Numbered from the stretch's first letter, positions 39,062 to 50,000 are shown. The stretch is 64,000 nucleotides of DNA from Saturnia japonica (GCA_033032175.1 CM065323.1:62001-126000); one strand, 5' to 3'. Notes: generated from the letters alone by a model not told the origin. Numbers and translations are program-made.

Positions 39062-39140
39062 GTCTGGTATTAGCCGTCGGCCGTGAAGCGGCCGCCGTTG
39101 CCCGGGGCACACCACGAGGAGGTTCCAGACATAGTGCCCC
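39062..39140 (-). ncRNA. HDV-like ribozyme at the GO2 5' end
   Basis: P1 GGGGCAC (39140-39134) with GUGCCCC (39110-39104); P2 GUCUGG (39130-39125) with CCAGAC (39067-39062); P3 ACC/GGU around UCCUCGU; GGGCAAC (39103-39097); P4; CUAAUA. Compared with SL3, two P1 pairs and one P2 pair have changed on both sides. That is the strongest internal evidence for the fold. L3 is even closer to the HDV loop than in SL3. Confidence 0.82.
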
Positions 39141-39183
39141 ACATAAACCTAAACCTAACTTAACCTAACGTAAACCTAAACAT
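39141..39183 (+). repeat. Degenerate telomeric repeats, proximal end of the array
   Basis: About seven imperfect units (AAACCT, AAACCTAACTTAACCTAACGT, AAACCT). They are more decayed than the other tracts. This is the last telomere-type sequence moving away from the chromosome end. Confidence 0.75.
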
Positions 39184-39797
39184 ACTTCGGTACACGCCCG
39201 CCCCGGGGGACGGGGGACGGGGGGGGGGGGACGATAGGTATGTAAAACTCCTACTCACTAAATAAAACTCCACGGTGTATCTTCCCCCCGCACCTGTGCA
39301 ATGAAGATAAGATAAGAGACAGGCCCCTCAACCCGTCGCCTCTGGTTCGGCTAGGGTGGCAGAGTTGGTGGATAAATCACCTTCTCCTGCCACTCATTCG
39401 TCGAATAAGTCAGATATCTCATCTGGGCCCCAACCCGGACCCTAACATTCTCGACGACATGTATGTGGGCCCCAGGAGGCGGCCCACACCGAGGCCCATG
39501 GAAATGAATGGCATCGGTCTTCTCCGCCGCCACCTTGAGGCCCAACTACTTTATGCGTCTTGCCACGAGGGCAGCGCCCTCTGTGTTCCCCCCGGCTACG
39601 ACAGGAGTGTTGTCCGCGTAGCATAGTACGCGAATTCTCTCAGGGAGCGCTACGCGGAGCACCCTGTCGTAGCACATGTTCCACTGGAGCGGCCCCAGCA
39701 CTGACCCCTGTGGAACACTACACCCAACGTGACGCCATACCACAGCACCTCTTCCGTCCACGAAGGCGACCTCCCTGCCCTGGAGGTATTCCCCCTA
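39184..39797 (-). pseudogene. SL8: decayed SART-like ORF2 and 3' UTR
   Basis: The 3' UTR of SL7 type is recognisable by ACTCCTA (about 39247) and CTCCACG (39269-39275), but the hairpin arm has decayed (GTAAA replacing GTGAG) and a G-rich expansion is present. It is joined to RT pieces: CSVPQGSVLGPLQWNMCYDRV, a mutated catalytic box CYADN, and EKTDAIHFHGPR. Hundreds of codons between RT and C-terminus are deleted. An old, dead copy. Confidence 0.72.
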
Positions 39798-39935
39798 ACT
39801 ACTCTTATAGACTGCTGCTTTAAAGTAACCCCATAGGAAATAATCCAAAGGTTTAGGTCAGACGAGCGTGGTGGCCAAGCTATAACACCTCCGCATCCAC
39901 TCCATCGATTAGGGTACAACTCATTTGAGTAATGC
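39790..39935 (-). pseudogene. Tc1/mariner-like transposase C-terminal scrap
   Basis: The - strand gives NRWSGCGGVIAWPPRSSDLN and, after a one-base shift, a stretch starting PLDYFLWGY. This is the WPPRSPDLNPLD-type block around the last acidic residue of mariner-like DDE transposases. About 45 codons only, frameshifted, at the point where telomeric-array sequence ends. Confidence 0.65.
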
Positions 39936-40810
39936 CGAGAAATGCTGCGCCAACGCTGACTAAATCCATGTCAAAATAATAATAGTTTAATAATAAATGC
40001 ATGTGAAAGCATATCGACAACTGTAAAAAAAAAAAAAAAAAAAAACGTGCGGACGAGTGGTCTATAAATTGCGTTAAACTTGTATTTTTATTTAAAAAGG
40101 AATTTATGCATATGTAATTTTGTCATATATAATATTTAGAATGTCGACCGTGTTATGGAAGAATTTCGTAAGCGACAAAATGTAGGTATTTATAATTGCA
40201 ATTGGTAGTTTAAATCATTTAGAACATAATAATAAAATCCACATAACGACATCTACATAAATGAAAAAAAAAAAGAAATACCAAAAAAAAAGATTCTGAT
40301 AACGATAGATGTTGAATAATATTGAATGAGAAAGGCAAAAGTTTATCTTTGGTGAAGATCAATGTTTCGTCAAAGGTAGTCTTCTGATGTTTAAATCTAA
40401 AAGTAAATCCGGAGACTATCATGATGTCATGAATCACCAACATTTTAAAAAGTGGCGGAATAGAAATTATTACCAATCGAGTTACCGCGATCGACAGTTG
40501 TATTATACAACGCTTCGTACCACAACGTCGAATTAAACAAAATACCAACGTAATCCGTCTTGAAGCAGACAATGCTTACTTGGCTACAAGAACATGATGT
40601 TACATGTAATCTAAAGACGAATACCATTCCTCATACCATGCAGACTGTCCAATTGTATAGTAAATTCATGGTAAAATAATGCAAACGAAAAGTTTTATAT
40701 TAATTTTGTAATGAAATTCATGTATATTATTAATTTAACATATTAATTGCATTGACTCTCGATAGGTGGCTCTGTGCCTACTCCTGAATCGCACGATCGT
40801 TTACGTTACC
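39936..40810. other. AT-rich intergenic DNA; A-run at 40025-40045
   Basis: No gene recognised. A 21-base A-run at 40025-40045 may be the tail of an unidentified + strand retroposon. The short ORF on the - strand (40219-40572) is low in complexity and unconvincing. Confidence 0.4.
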
Positions 40811-40811
40811 C

Positions 40812-41440
40812 TTTTTTTTTTTTTTTTTTTGAACTGACTACACTGTTAGCCTTAGGGGCCCTAAAGCCGCTGCGGCTTTTACAGCTTCACCGGACTTGGG
40901 GTTTACGTTACCCGATTTGTACTGGTATTTTAAGTAAGTTCAAAAGTGCGTGCCCGCGCGATATAAGTGACGCTATACGTGCAACACTTAGCTACCCACA
41001 TACAACGACACACACGTGCACACCAAACAGGTACATAGGTTCTGTAAGGGACCTTTTTTTTCTTTTTTTTTTTTGCGCTAGTTAGACTAATGCGCTAGTT
41101 AGTGTAGAAAAACCATTCCGATTATTAAATACACATACGCATGGTCCACTCCTTCCTCCCAGGACGAGGGGAACGTGTATATGAGTATATGTTAGTTAGT
41201 TCGAATTCTCGTAGGATTAGGGAATTAGTTAGATCGCGACCTTTTAGCATTCGCGACGACCGCCCGAGCCGAGGTTCGGCCATTCTGGCACCCTCGTGCG
41301 GGTCGTCACAAAATTTCGCAGCTGAGTGCCCTAAGCGCTCGCCCCCAAGTCCGGTGAAGCTGTAAAAGCCGCAGCGGCTCTGTTTTAGGATAGGGCCCCT
41401 AAGGCTAACAGTGTAGTCAGTCCTTAAAAAAAAAAAAAAA
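40812..41440. repeat. Two retroposon 3' ends in inverted orientation
   Basis: Left copy on - strand: T-run 40812-40830, then 40834-40901. Right copy on + strand: 41343-41420, then A-run 41426-41440. They are reverse complements (AAGTCCGGTGAAGCTGTAAA / CCTTAGG / ACAGTGTAGTCAG blocks), with an extra stretch of about 11 bases in the right one. Each ends in poly(A), so they look like tails of one SINE or LINE family. Another T-rich run is at 41054-41074. Confidence 0.65.
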
Positions 41441-43119
41441 TCAATTTTGCGTCTATTCAGTTCCAACAACAGTGTGAAGTTGTTATGATTATAATTTAAT
41501 TTAGGATAGTTATGTATAATTTTCCAGCATACCTTACAATTTTCAAATAATATGGGTTTTACAATTTATTAGTACACAATTTTAATGTCCATAACCGAGA
41601 CGTTCTTCTTGCTCCGACAGCTCAGCGTAGAGATCCTTGCCTAGGATCTAGAATAGAAGTCAGCACGGTGTAGGCCGTATCAGGATACACTGCTCAAGCA
41701 GACGACGCAGCACCAAATATCTTATCTATTGAGATTTCCTCATATGTAAAAGGAAAAGTTATTATTTGTATTATAAATACAAAATCCAGGTGATACTTTC
41801 CCGGTAGTGTTCTTTCAATGTTCAGTAGGTATTTGTCGTTTTGACAAAGGGTATTTCACCCATATTAATATTAAAATTATAAATTATAACAATTAAAATA
41901 ACTTTTCTATATAAATATGTTATAAAATAAACTATCTTTTCGACTCCCAGGTCTGTTGTACAATGAATCCCATGATCAGATCCCTCCTGAAAAATCTGTC
42001 ATCCTCTCTGTTCTAATTTTCTCTTTTGTTTGAATTCAAAATTTCATCTTACTAGACTTTTCTCATTTTAAAAATTCAAAATAAATCTAATCATAGATTT
42101 ATTTTGCTAAACTAGAACCTGGATAGAATATTTGTCTATACCTGAGAAACTCCTAATTGCGCATGCTCTATTACTATCAAAGAATTATCAATGACAGAGA
42201 TTGTCATAATATTGCAATGTAAACAATACGAACCTAAAATATTAACAAAGCTGTTATTAAACCAAAATTATCAAGTTATAAATTATCTAAACGCATCAAT
42301 ACATAAACCTATCATTAATTGGTATCCTGGAAATAAAAGAATAGGTACACCAAAACAATAATAAAGTAAATCAAATGAACTTATGATGAATAATATAAAG
42401 TAGATATTAAATAAGATAAATAAGATTATCTTCCAGATAATATAACAAAGTTTTAATTAGTGCTGACACAGACCTTAACCCATTTAAAATGGTATGGGGG
42501 TTTTATGAAAAACAAATTAGCAAAATTAGATCTCAGCACAAATTTAAATCAGAAAGCAGAGCAACTTGAACACATCTTTGCAAAGTATTCTAAAGGCTCA
42601 ATGGATTAAATGTGAATCACGCAATCGAATTTGAAAAGGATTACTTAAAAAAAAAAAAAAAAAATAAGAATTTGATTATTAATCGAAATTACGATGACCT
42701 AATATATAAGACGTTCACAATACACTTAACAGAGTAGACGGAACCAGATTATTCATCAAGTTTAGCATTTGCAAGTGATCCGGATTGAAAATATTTTTCT
42801 TATTATTGCTAAATTCTTGGATTACGCAACTTTCAAAAAAAAAAAAAAAAAAAAAACAGATCCTTAAGAATCACTTTGCCATCCATCTTTCTTTCTGTAT
42901 TTGCATCCGTATGTCAAGACATTTTTTCTCGAAAACAACTTGAGGTATAAAGCTCAAATAAATATCTAATACTAACACTGAACAAACAAACAAACTAATA
43001 CTGCTGTAATTTATATTAAAGTATTTTATTTACCATTACATATCCAGCACACTTGCAATATCATACGTAAATTCATCTGAAGATTTAGCTTAATCAAATA
43101 CCGTATATATTTATTCACA
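41441..43119. other. AT-rich non-coding DNA
   Basis: About 1.7 kb without a recognisable gene. A-runs near 42646-42664 and 42837-42856 could be old poly(A) tails. I cannot define the elements. Confidence 0.4.
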
Positions 43120-43188
43120 CCCGCTGCCCCGCTGCCCCGCTGCCCCGCTGCCCCGCTGCCCGCTGCCCCGCTGCCCCGCTGCCCCGCG
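43120..43188 (+). repeat. Microsatellite, 8-bp unit CCCCGCTG
   Basis: About eight and a half units in AT-rich surroundings, with one unit shortened by one C near 43160. Confidence 0.9.
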
Positions 43189-43689
43189 TCCCGCAAACGT
43201 TAGGGAAGGCCGACCATATAGCGGTTCGGCTATAGAAGGTCCCCAGTGGACCGATTATGGAAAATATATAGGTTTAGGCTGTGAGAGAATGATATAGAAT
43301 GCGCTTCTATATAGTTTCCCTATCCTTCGTCTATCCTCAATATACTCGAAATATATATAAAGAGAAGGAGAGAGAGAGACAGAGAGAGAAGTTTCACTAC
43401 GACCACGTGGGAACTCACAAGGTTTTTTTTTTTACCTTTGACGTTAGAAAATAGCTCCTGAGTAGTGTTTTTCAACTTAAAGGTGGTAGCTAGGCGAGAC
43501 ACCTTTAGGAAATGCCATACCAACATAATAAAACAATTCTTTTCTTTACTGAAAGCGCAAGCTCGTGTAGGATTTGAACCTACTTCGATCGACGCGGTGT
43601 CATAAGGACATCAATATTCGATACATTAGTAATATTAAGTTATAATATAATTATATAATATAATAACACTATATAATAATATTGTATTC
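43189..43689. other. Non-coding; GA-rich tract 43360-43392
   Basis: Contains a GAGAGA-rich stretch. At 43567-43583 is a sequence whose - strand looks like a tRNA T-arm (GTAGG TTCAAAT CCTAC), without the rest of a tRNA. No gene called. Confidence 0.35.
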
Positions 43690-44057
43690 GACACTACTAT
43701 CAACACGCTGAACATTGGGCAAGATAAATAAATCTCATACATTTAGTTTTGTCTGCATTTAGCAGTAACTTATTTCAAGCAAACAATTCAGAGATTTCAA
43801 CTAAAGTAGTAGTATTGTTTAATTGCCTAAGCTCCGAAATCTATTTTTTACACTTTGAAATATAAGTGCAAAAAGAACCATGCCAAATAAACGAGAAACA
43901 AAAATGGTTTCAAAATCTATCCTTGAGGGATGCCGATTCTAACCCATGATTCCGAAGAGTCGAGCCATTTACACTTATTTTCTGACGGCGTTCTGTTAAA
44001 TAAGAAATTAGCAGGTCTAGAGAAGTTTCACACACACCGTAGTGTTTCAGCTTAAAT
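43690..44057 (-). pseudogene. Non-LTR RT pseudogene, downstream half (Jockey/CR1-type)
   Basis: Read on the - strand from 44057: KLKHYGVCETSLDLLISYLTERRQKISVNG, then GIPQG-type box remnants and, further on, NKLLLNADKTKCMRF. These are RT palm and thumb motifs, with several frameshifts and stops. The upstream half is at 62009-62375, on the far side of BEL-1. The two join at the BEL-1 target site. Confidence 0.7.
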
Positions 44058-44062
44058 ATAAG

Positions 44063-44463
44063 TGGTTGCGTCGCTTTTATATAGTTTTAAATATTGTGCG
44101 ATATTGTGATCGGTTCGCAACTTTTCTATCTCCGCTTACCCCCCCCCCCCTCCCCCCTTCCTCCTTGGCACATGCAAACAGTACGATAAGTCGCGAGTTC
44201 GTCGCCGCGCCTCGTCGAATAAAGTTGATTTTCGCTCGGTTGTTGATACATTGACTTTAGTGCTCGTCATTGTTATGAAGGAGAAGAATTTGGGCAGTAC
44301 GTCGAAGACGACCACCTAGCCGGCTAGCCAGGTGAAACCGGAACCCACCACGAGGTATGTGCCAAATTCCTATCCTATATCCATATAGCTGATCACAATC
44401 CCCGCAAATACAGTCCACACAATTAGTAGTATTAAATGCGCTGCGCTTCCAACGGCGCAAGCA
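44063..44463 (+). repeat. BEL-1 5' LTR
   Basis: 401 bp, TGGTTGCG... to ...GGCGCAAGCA. It differs from the 3' LTR at a handful of bases plus length changes in a C-run near 44140. Low divergence suggests a fairly recent insertion. Confidence 0.9.
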
Positions 44464-45084
44464 TAATTTTTGGATCTCACGAGCAGGATATTGAATCCAT
44501 CGTTAATTTAATTATTCGCTGTATAGTACTTTATTCCATAGGGAATAATTGCTTTGCACCTAAATATCTATATTTTAGTAGAAAACCCGCAATAGATATT
44601 CAGGACTAGAACTTAGGTAACCTAACTAGTGCATAGGCATAGGGTAGGACTAACGCTCTAAGTATTTAGAATCGCAGTTTGTTACTTATTAGTTTGTTCG
44701 CACCACAACCCTTTTGTTTAATTTAGTTATATTTGATTTAGTTTCGTATGTAGGTAGGTAGACAATTCGAAAGAACGTACGAAATTAATTATCAAGCGAG
44801 TGTTTAATCTTTCTTTCCGTACTTCTTTTAGGTACCTACGTATATTTGAAGTTTTACCTCGGGCTATTTAATTATTAGTAAAATAAACTCTCAGGACGAA
44901 GCAGCGACGTGACCTAGGGGGTATTATCCGATCTGTATATTTATCGTTCGATAGCTCCGCACTGTTATCTGATCATACATATACCTAACTACATATTCAC
45001 AGTCGCACACTACTGTTTTCCACCGCTTGCGTTACGATTTGGTTTGTTTGTAAGTAAGTAGGTAGTTGCTATTTAGTTGTCGCT
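44464..45084 (+). other. BEL-1 leader between 5' LTR and gag
   Basis: About 620 bases, presumed 5' UTR with the primer-binding site close to the LTR; I cannot name the tRNA. Confidence 0.45.
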
Positions 45085-46500
45085 ATGCCACCCAAGGCTA
45101 TTAATCGCGATAATGATCTAAGGATGTTGTATGCTAAACGAGATATGTTATTTTCTCGCATAAAACTCATTTCTGATTCTTCGAAAAATATTTACGATGA
45201 AGAGACGAAAGAATCATTTCTATGTTCAATGGAAACTGTAGACGATATTCGTATAGATTTTGAAAAAACGCTTGATAAAATTAATACATTTGAATTAGAA
45301 GTGAATCCTGATTTCGTGATCAAAATTTGTCGTCTTTTGAAGATTTGTTTTGTCGCGTAAAGCGAGCCGCGAAATTGTTGCAAATACCTGCAAATTCAGA
45401 ACAAAAACCGATTGTTGAACAACCGCTCAAACGCGATAGACCAAAATTACCGCCCTTTCAAATTCCCGAATATAATGTTGATATTAAAAATTGGCCTTTG
45501 TTCTATGATAGTTTTGAGAATACAATTCATAAAAATGAAAATTTAACGGATCATGAAAAATTACATTATCTCGTAAATAAATCTTACTGGTAAGGCAAAA
45601 TCTGTTTGCGCCGGAATCACGCTTTGTGCACAAAATTATGAATTAATTTTAAATACTTTAAAAGTAAAATACGAAGACAAAAAGTTAGTGACAAGTGCTT
45701 ATTTAGATCAAATATTCGATTTGAAAAATGGTTCATCTTTCAATGAACACAATTTGGAAAAGTTTTTATATATTTTTGCATCATCTGTTCGCGCCATAAA
45801 GAATCTTAAAGTTAATGACCTTAGTGATTTTTTGTTTTTGTACATCGGCTTAAAGAAATTAGACACAGAAACAGTTCGTTTATTTGAAATGGACAGACGT
45901 GGAGACAATCAACTACCCACATTCGACGAGCTAGAAACGTTTGTACGCGATCATATAAAAATCTTGCAACGCACTTCGGCACCAAAACATGAAGCTACAA
46001 AGAAAATTAATTCTGATCGTCGAACGGACGCGGTATCGAAATCATTTAAGCCCACTCAAACATACGTAAATATCGCATCACAGTCTGTTTGTTCGTTAAG
46101 TAACGCTCATCATGACCATATTTATAAATGCTCGAGTTCCCTAAAACTTACACCTAGTGAGCGTTATAAATTTGTTCGTGCCAATAATTTGTGTATCAAT
46201 TGCCTTAGTGATGGACATCGTGTTTCATTTTGCAATTCAAATTCTAGTTGCCGTAGATGTCAAAATAAGCATCATACATTGCTTCATTTTAATGATAAGA
46301 ATGCCGCATCCAATGTGAGCAGAGTTGGTTTATCGCACGGTGGTAATGGTTCGTCAGTAATAAACTCTGCGCCCGCGCCCGGCCGCTTCTGCGCAGTCGC
46401 GCAGCCACCCCCCGCCACTACCCGGTTACCATCCATTAGCGACGCGCAGTCCGACACTGCGAGCGCGCGCGCCGCCGCGGCCTCCGCTCACACCGACCAT
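45085..46500 (+). pseudogene. BEL-1 gag, two frameshifts, 3' cut
   Basis: Starts at ATG 45085 (MPPKAINRDNDLRMLYAKRD). The frame shifts near 45322 (after NPDFVIK, before SSFEDLFCRV) and again near 45585 (after HYLVNK, before TGKAKSVCAGI). Each is explained by a single base. The remainder has AYLDQIFDLKNGSSFNE and Cys/His knuckles CINCLSDGHRVSFC and CRRCQNKHHTLLH. Homologous to the gag of BEL-2. Beyond a Pro/Ala-rich stretch, at about 46500, it meets BEL-2 integrase in opposite orientation. Confidence 0.8.
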
Positions 46501-46509
46501 TCAAATGAC

Positions 46510-48470
46510 GTCACTTTATGCTCGTTATCGTTATTGCGAACTCCTACTACTGTCAAGAGAGTTTTCACAGATTTAATATTACTTTCCCAAATACCACCAA
46601 AATGAGGGGAGTATGGCGGATTTCTCTTAAACTGAATACGTAAGTCTGATAACGTTTGATCCAAATATTTATTGTGAGCCTTAGATGCTAACAGCGAGTA
46701 AAGTTCATTCAATTTTCTTTTAGCACCCACAAAATTTGCCCCTCCGTCGCTTACAAGCGTTGATACAGGGCCACGTCTACTAATAAAGCGCTTAAACGCC
46801 GCCAAAAATAATTCTGAGCTAAGATCAGATACTAACTCCAAGTGTAGAGCCTTTGTTGTAAGACAGACAAAAAGACATACATAGGCTTTGAGAGATCTTA
46901 TACCTCGTCTTCTGTAAGGCGTTACAAAAAACGGACCGGCATAATCTACACCAGAAAATACGAAGCTCTTGACTTTACTTACACGAAAGTCAGGTAGGTC
47001 ACCCATTAGAAGAAATGTATTTTTAGGTTTCAGTTTGAAACAAATATTACAGCTTTGCACTCGTTTGCGTACCATATTTCTAGCGGACAAAATCCAAAAG
47101 TTTTGCCGAAGTAACGCCAAGAGAAGACTTGGCCCAGCGTGTAAATTTGAAACGTGATAGTAGTCTACTAATAAAATTACAAGAGGATCTTTTGCAGGTA
47201 GAACAACTGGATGCTTTTGAGTGTAAACTAGGTCTGCGTTATTTAGACGACCTCCTACACGTATAATATCGTATTCGTCAAGGAATGCGTTCAGCTTGCG
47301 TAAAAATGGACTACAAATCTTTCCTAGTTTAAGTGCTTGATAATCAGATAGAAAATGTTTCCGTTGAATAGACCGAAACAAATATCCTTCAACGACCTCT
47401 AAATCACTGACTGTAATTAATCCCTTTGACTTCAATAACCGGGCAAATCTCAAAACGTAAACACAAATATGCAATAATTTTGTCCATTTCGAACAACGCG
47501 CAGATAGATCATGGAACATGTTGCATTCGTCGATTTGAGTAATAAGAACTGTTGTCTTTGATTCCGGAAGTTGATACTCTGAGTCATGCTCGCTAATAAA
47601 GGGTTCAGAAGGCCATTCGTTGTGAGAAAGAACGAGCCATGAAGGGCCTTGGAACCAAAACGTATTATTAATAATTTTACTTGGCGTTATAGGGCGCGAT
47701 ATAATGTCGGCTGGATTATCATCACCAGCAACGTGAAACCAATGCTTAGCTGGAAGATTTTCATTTATAGCTGCGATTCTGTTCGCAACAAAGGTTTGGA
47801 ATTTGAACGGCGGTGCGTTTATCCACGATAAAGTGACCATGGAATCAGAAAAGGCGAAAATGTTATTGATGTTTATGCGTTCTTTAATGGAGTCTGTAAC
47901 AGCAATAATTAAATTTGACAATAATAGAGCCGCACAGAGCTCTAGGCGTGCTAAACTTATAAGTTTAAGGGGTGCTATTCTTGATTTAGAACACATCAGC
48001 GTTACGTAACCAGAATCGCAGTCGTTCTGACTGACCCTAATGTAAACCATAGCACCATAACATCTTTCGCTTGCGTCTGCGAAACCTATAAGAGAAATAC
48101 TTTGATTCGCATTCAATATACCTATGTGACGAGGAATATTTAAATCCTGCAAAAGGGGCAATTCAGTTTGAAACTGATGCCATTGTTTTTCGATATATGC
48201 TGGTACTTTATCATCCCAATCTAAGCAGATTCTCCAGCATTCTTGCACTAGTAACTTAAGTAAAGCAGTGACCGGGCCGATTAGAGATAGTGGATCGAAC
48301 AAGCGAGCCGCAAGGGAAAGTATTTCGCGTTTTGTACACATCTTTGGATCTGCGTTAATTTTAAAAAAGAATATATCTTCTTTAGGCTTCCATTGAAGTC
48401 CTATAATTTTCGTTTGCGCATCGTTGTCGAAGGTTCTGACATCAGAGGATAAAGTTTGCGGCGGAATACG
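46510..48470 (-). pseudogene. BEL-2 pol, C-terminal part: RNase H and integrase
   Basis: REILSLAARLFDPLSLIGPV, IGFADASERCYGAMVYIR, LISLARLELCAALLLS, FSDSMVTLSWINAPP, NPADIISRP; integrase zinc region ending CNICFKLKP; GVDYAGPFFV (Asp), VSDGGANFVGAK (Asp), HFGGIWESNIKSVK (Glu). These are classic BEL/Pao blocks. It is continuous with 48473-49891 except for a one-base shift near 48520 in a G-run. The integrase C-terminus is missing beyond about 46510. Confidence 0.85.
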
Positions 48471-48472
48471 AT

Positions 48473-49891
48473 TTAAAAATTCTTTACTGTTAGAGACCCA
48501 CTTAGCGAGATTGAACCCCCGGCCATGAATAACCCGACTAGCTCATGATATAACTGTTGTGCTTCACTTACAGAGGAAACAGAAGATACATAATCGTCCA
48601 TGTAACAGTGTTTTACAGCGACGTGAGCAGCAGCGGGAAATTGTTCGCGTTCATCTTCCGCCAACTGTTTAATTACGCGCATAGCTAAATACGGAGAACT
48701 CGATACTCCAAAAGAAACGCAGTTAAATTCATAAGTCGATATTGGATCATAAGAGCTTGTTCTATAGAGTACGCGTTGAAATTTCTGATGTTCTGTGGTT
48801 AGTTTAATGCGAAAATACATTTTTTCGACATCAGCGGATAAAGCGATAGAAAAGAGTCTTAAATTCATTAAAAGATCGAATATATTTTTTTGTAAATTGG
48901 GTCCCGTATATAAAATATCATTAAGTGAATTATTAGTAGAAGTTTTGCAACTGGCATCAAGTACTATTCTAATTTTCGAAGTTGACTTCTCAGGGCGATA
49001 TACAGCATGATGCGGAATATAGTAGCAGGGCCCGGAAGCGGGATCTACGATCTTATTTAAGTATCCCTTATTTATGTACTCCATAAATGTAGCGTTGTAG
49101 CTTTCGCGTAAATCGATATTTGAATCTAAGCGCTTTTCTAGCTTAAACAGGCGTTTCTTTGCGATTAACTCTGAATCACCTAAGCAGTTAGGATCCAATT
49201 TAAAAGGTAAGGCTACTGTATAGCGACCGGAATCATCACGAGAATAATTTTGTAAAAAATGGGATTCGCATGCAACTTCATCGGGGCTTAAATGTTTTCT
49301 GTTAGGAACCTTTTCTAATTCCCAAAATTTCTGCGTTAAAGTTTCCAAACTTGCTTCTATTGAAGTGTGAAAAGTTTTACTGTTATTCATAGGGCTGTTT
49401 TGTGTACAATCAGCCCTGCCCATTACTACGTAACCTAGAGTGGTTTGAACACCCACTGCTGAGGTTGAAGGTGAGAAGACTTTATTACTGCCTATAATGA
49501 ATGGGAATAATTCATTACTGATTAAACAGTCTATCTCGTTCGGGGAATGAAATTCTTCATCGGCTAAAGGTAAGTCGCTTAAATGTAAATTATCTTTATT
49601 TATAAAAGAGGTTGGTAATTTGTCCGTAATTGTGTCGATAACATGAGCGTTGACAATATATCGACAGCGATCGTCATAGCGGAAATAAATCGTGAACTGC
49701 GCGTGCCCTAACGTCTGACGTTCTGCTAAACCTATTCCTCTAACCGTTGCGGTAGCGTTAACAATGGGTAAATTTAATCGTTCACAACATGATTTAGTTA
49801 TGAAATGACTCATTGAGCCACTATCCAAAAATACCCTAACATTATATCGTTTACCGTATACATCATAAACGTACACAAGAGCGGTAGGCAA
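48473..49891 (-). pseudogene. BEL-2 pol, N-terminal part: protease and RT
   Basis: Aspartic protease FLDSGSMSHFITKSCCERL; the region NEIDCLISNELFPFIIG typical of BEL/Pao; RT IRIVLDASCKT, ADVEKMYFRIKL, VSFGVSSSPYLAMR and the catalytic CYMDDYVSS. The ORF starts without an ATG and is open upstream, as expected of a gag-pol joined by frameshifting; it is not in the gag frame. It ends prematurely near 48475 owing to one base gained or lost in a run of five G. Confidence 0.85.
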
Positions 49892-50000
49892 TAAAACAGT
49901 TGAACTTGTAACAGAACTACTAATATGATTAGCTATAGAAAGAGCGATATTATTGTTATCGGCGCGAGCGCAAGCGCGACCGGTGGAAGGTGAAGCTAAG

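Larger units (their letters stand above)
37157..39140 (-). mobile_element. GO2: complete ORF1-only (gag-only) telomeric element
   Basis: About 1.98 kb with both ends: HDV-like ribozyme start at 39140, leader, tandem hairpin repeats, ORF1, SL7-type 3' UTR and poly(A) (T-run 37157-37181). Telomere-like AAACC flanks the 3' side and decayed CCTAA repeats the 5' side. It has no ORF2. As in GO1, ORF1 passes into the 3' UTR with only about 60 bases between the ORF1 stop and sequence alignable to the SL7 ORF2 stop region. Confidence 0.82.

Noticed and set aside
40219..40572. Short - strand ORF of 117 codons
   Set aside because: Low-complexity AT-rich sequence, no recognised domain, codon pattern unlike a gene.
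43120..43188. CRISPR-like array
   Set aside because: Units are eight bases and directly adjacent without spacers; it is a microsatellite in a eukaryotic sequence.
43562..43600. tRNA gene on the - strand (T-arm GTAGG TTCAAAT CCTAC)
   Set aside because: Only the T-arm and a possible acceptor fragment are visible; no matching 5' acceptor, D-arm or A box within 100 bases.
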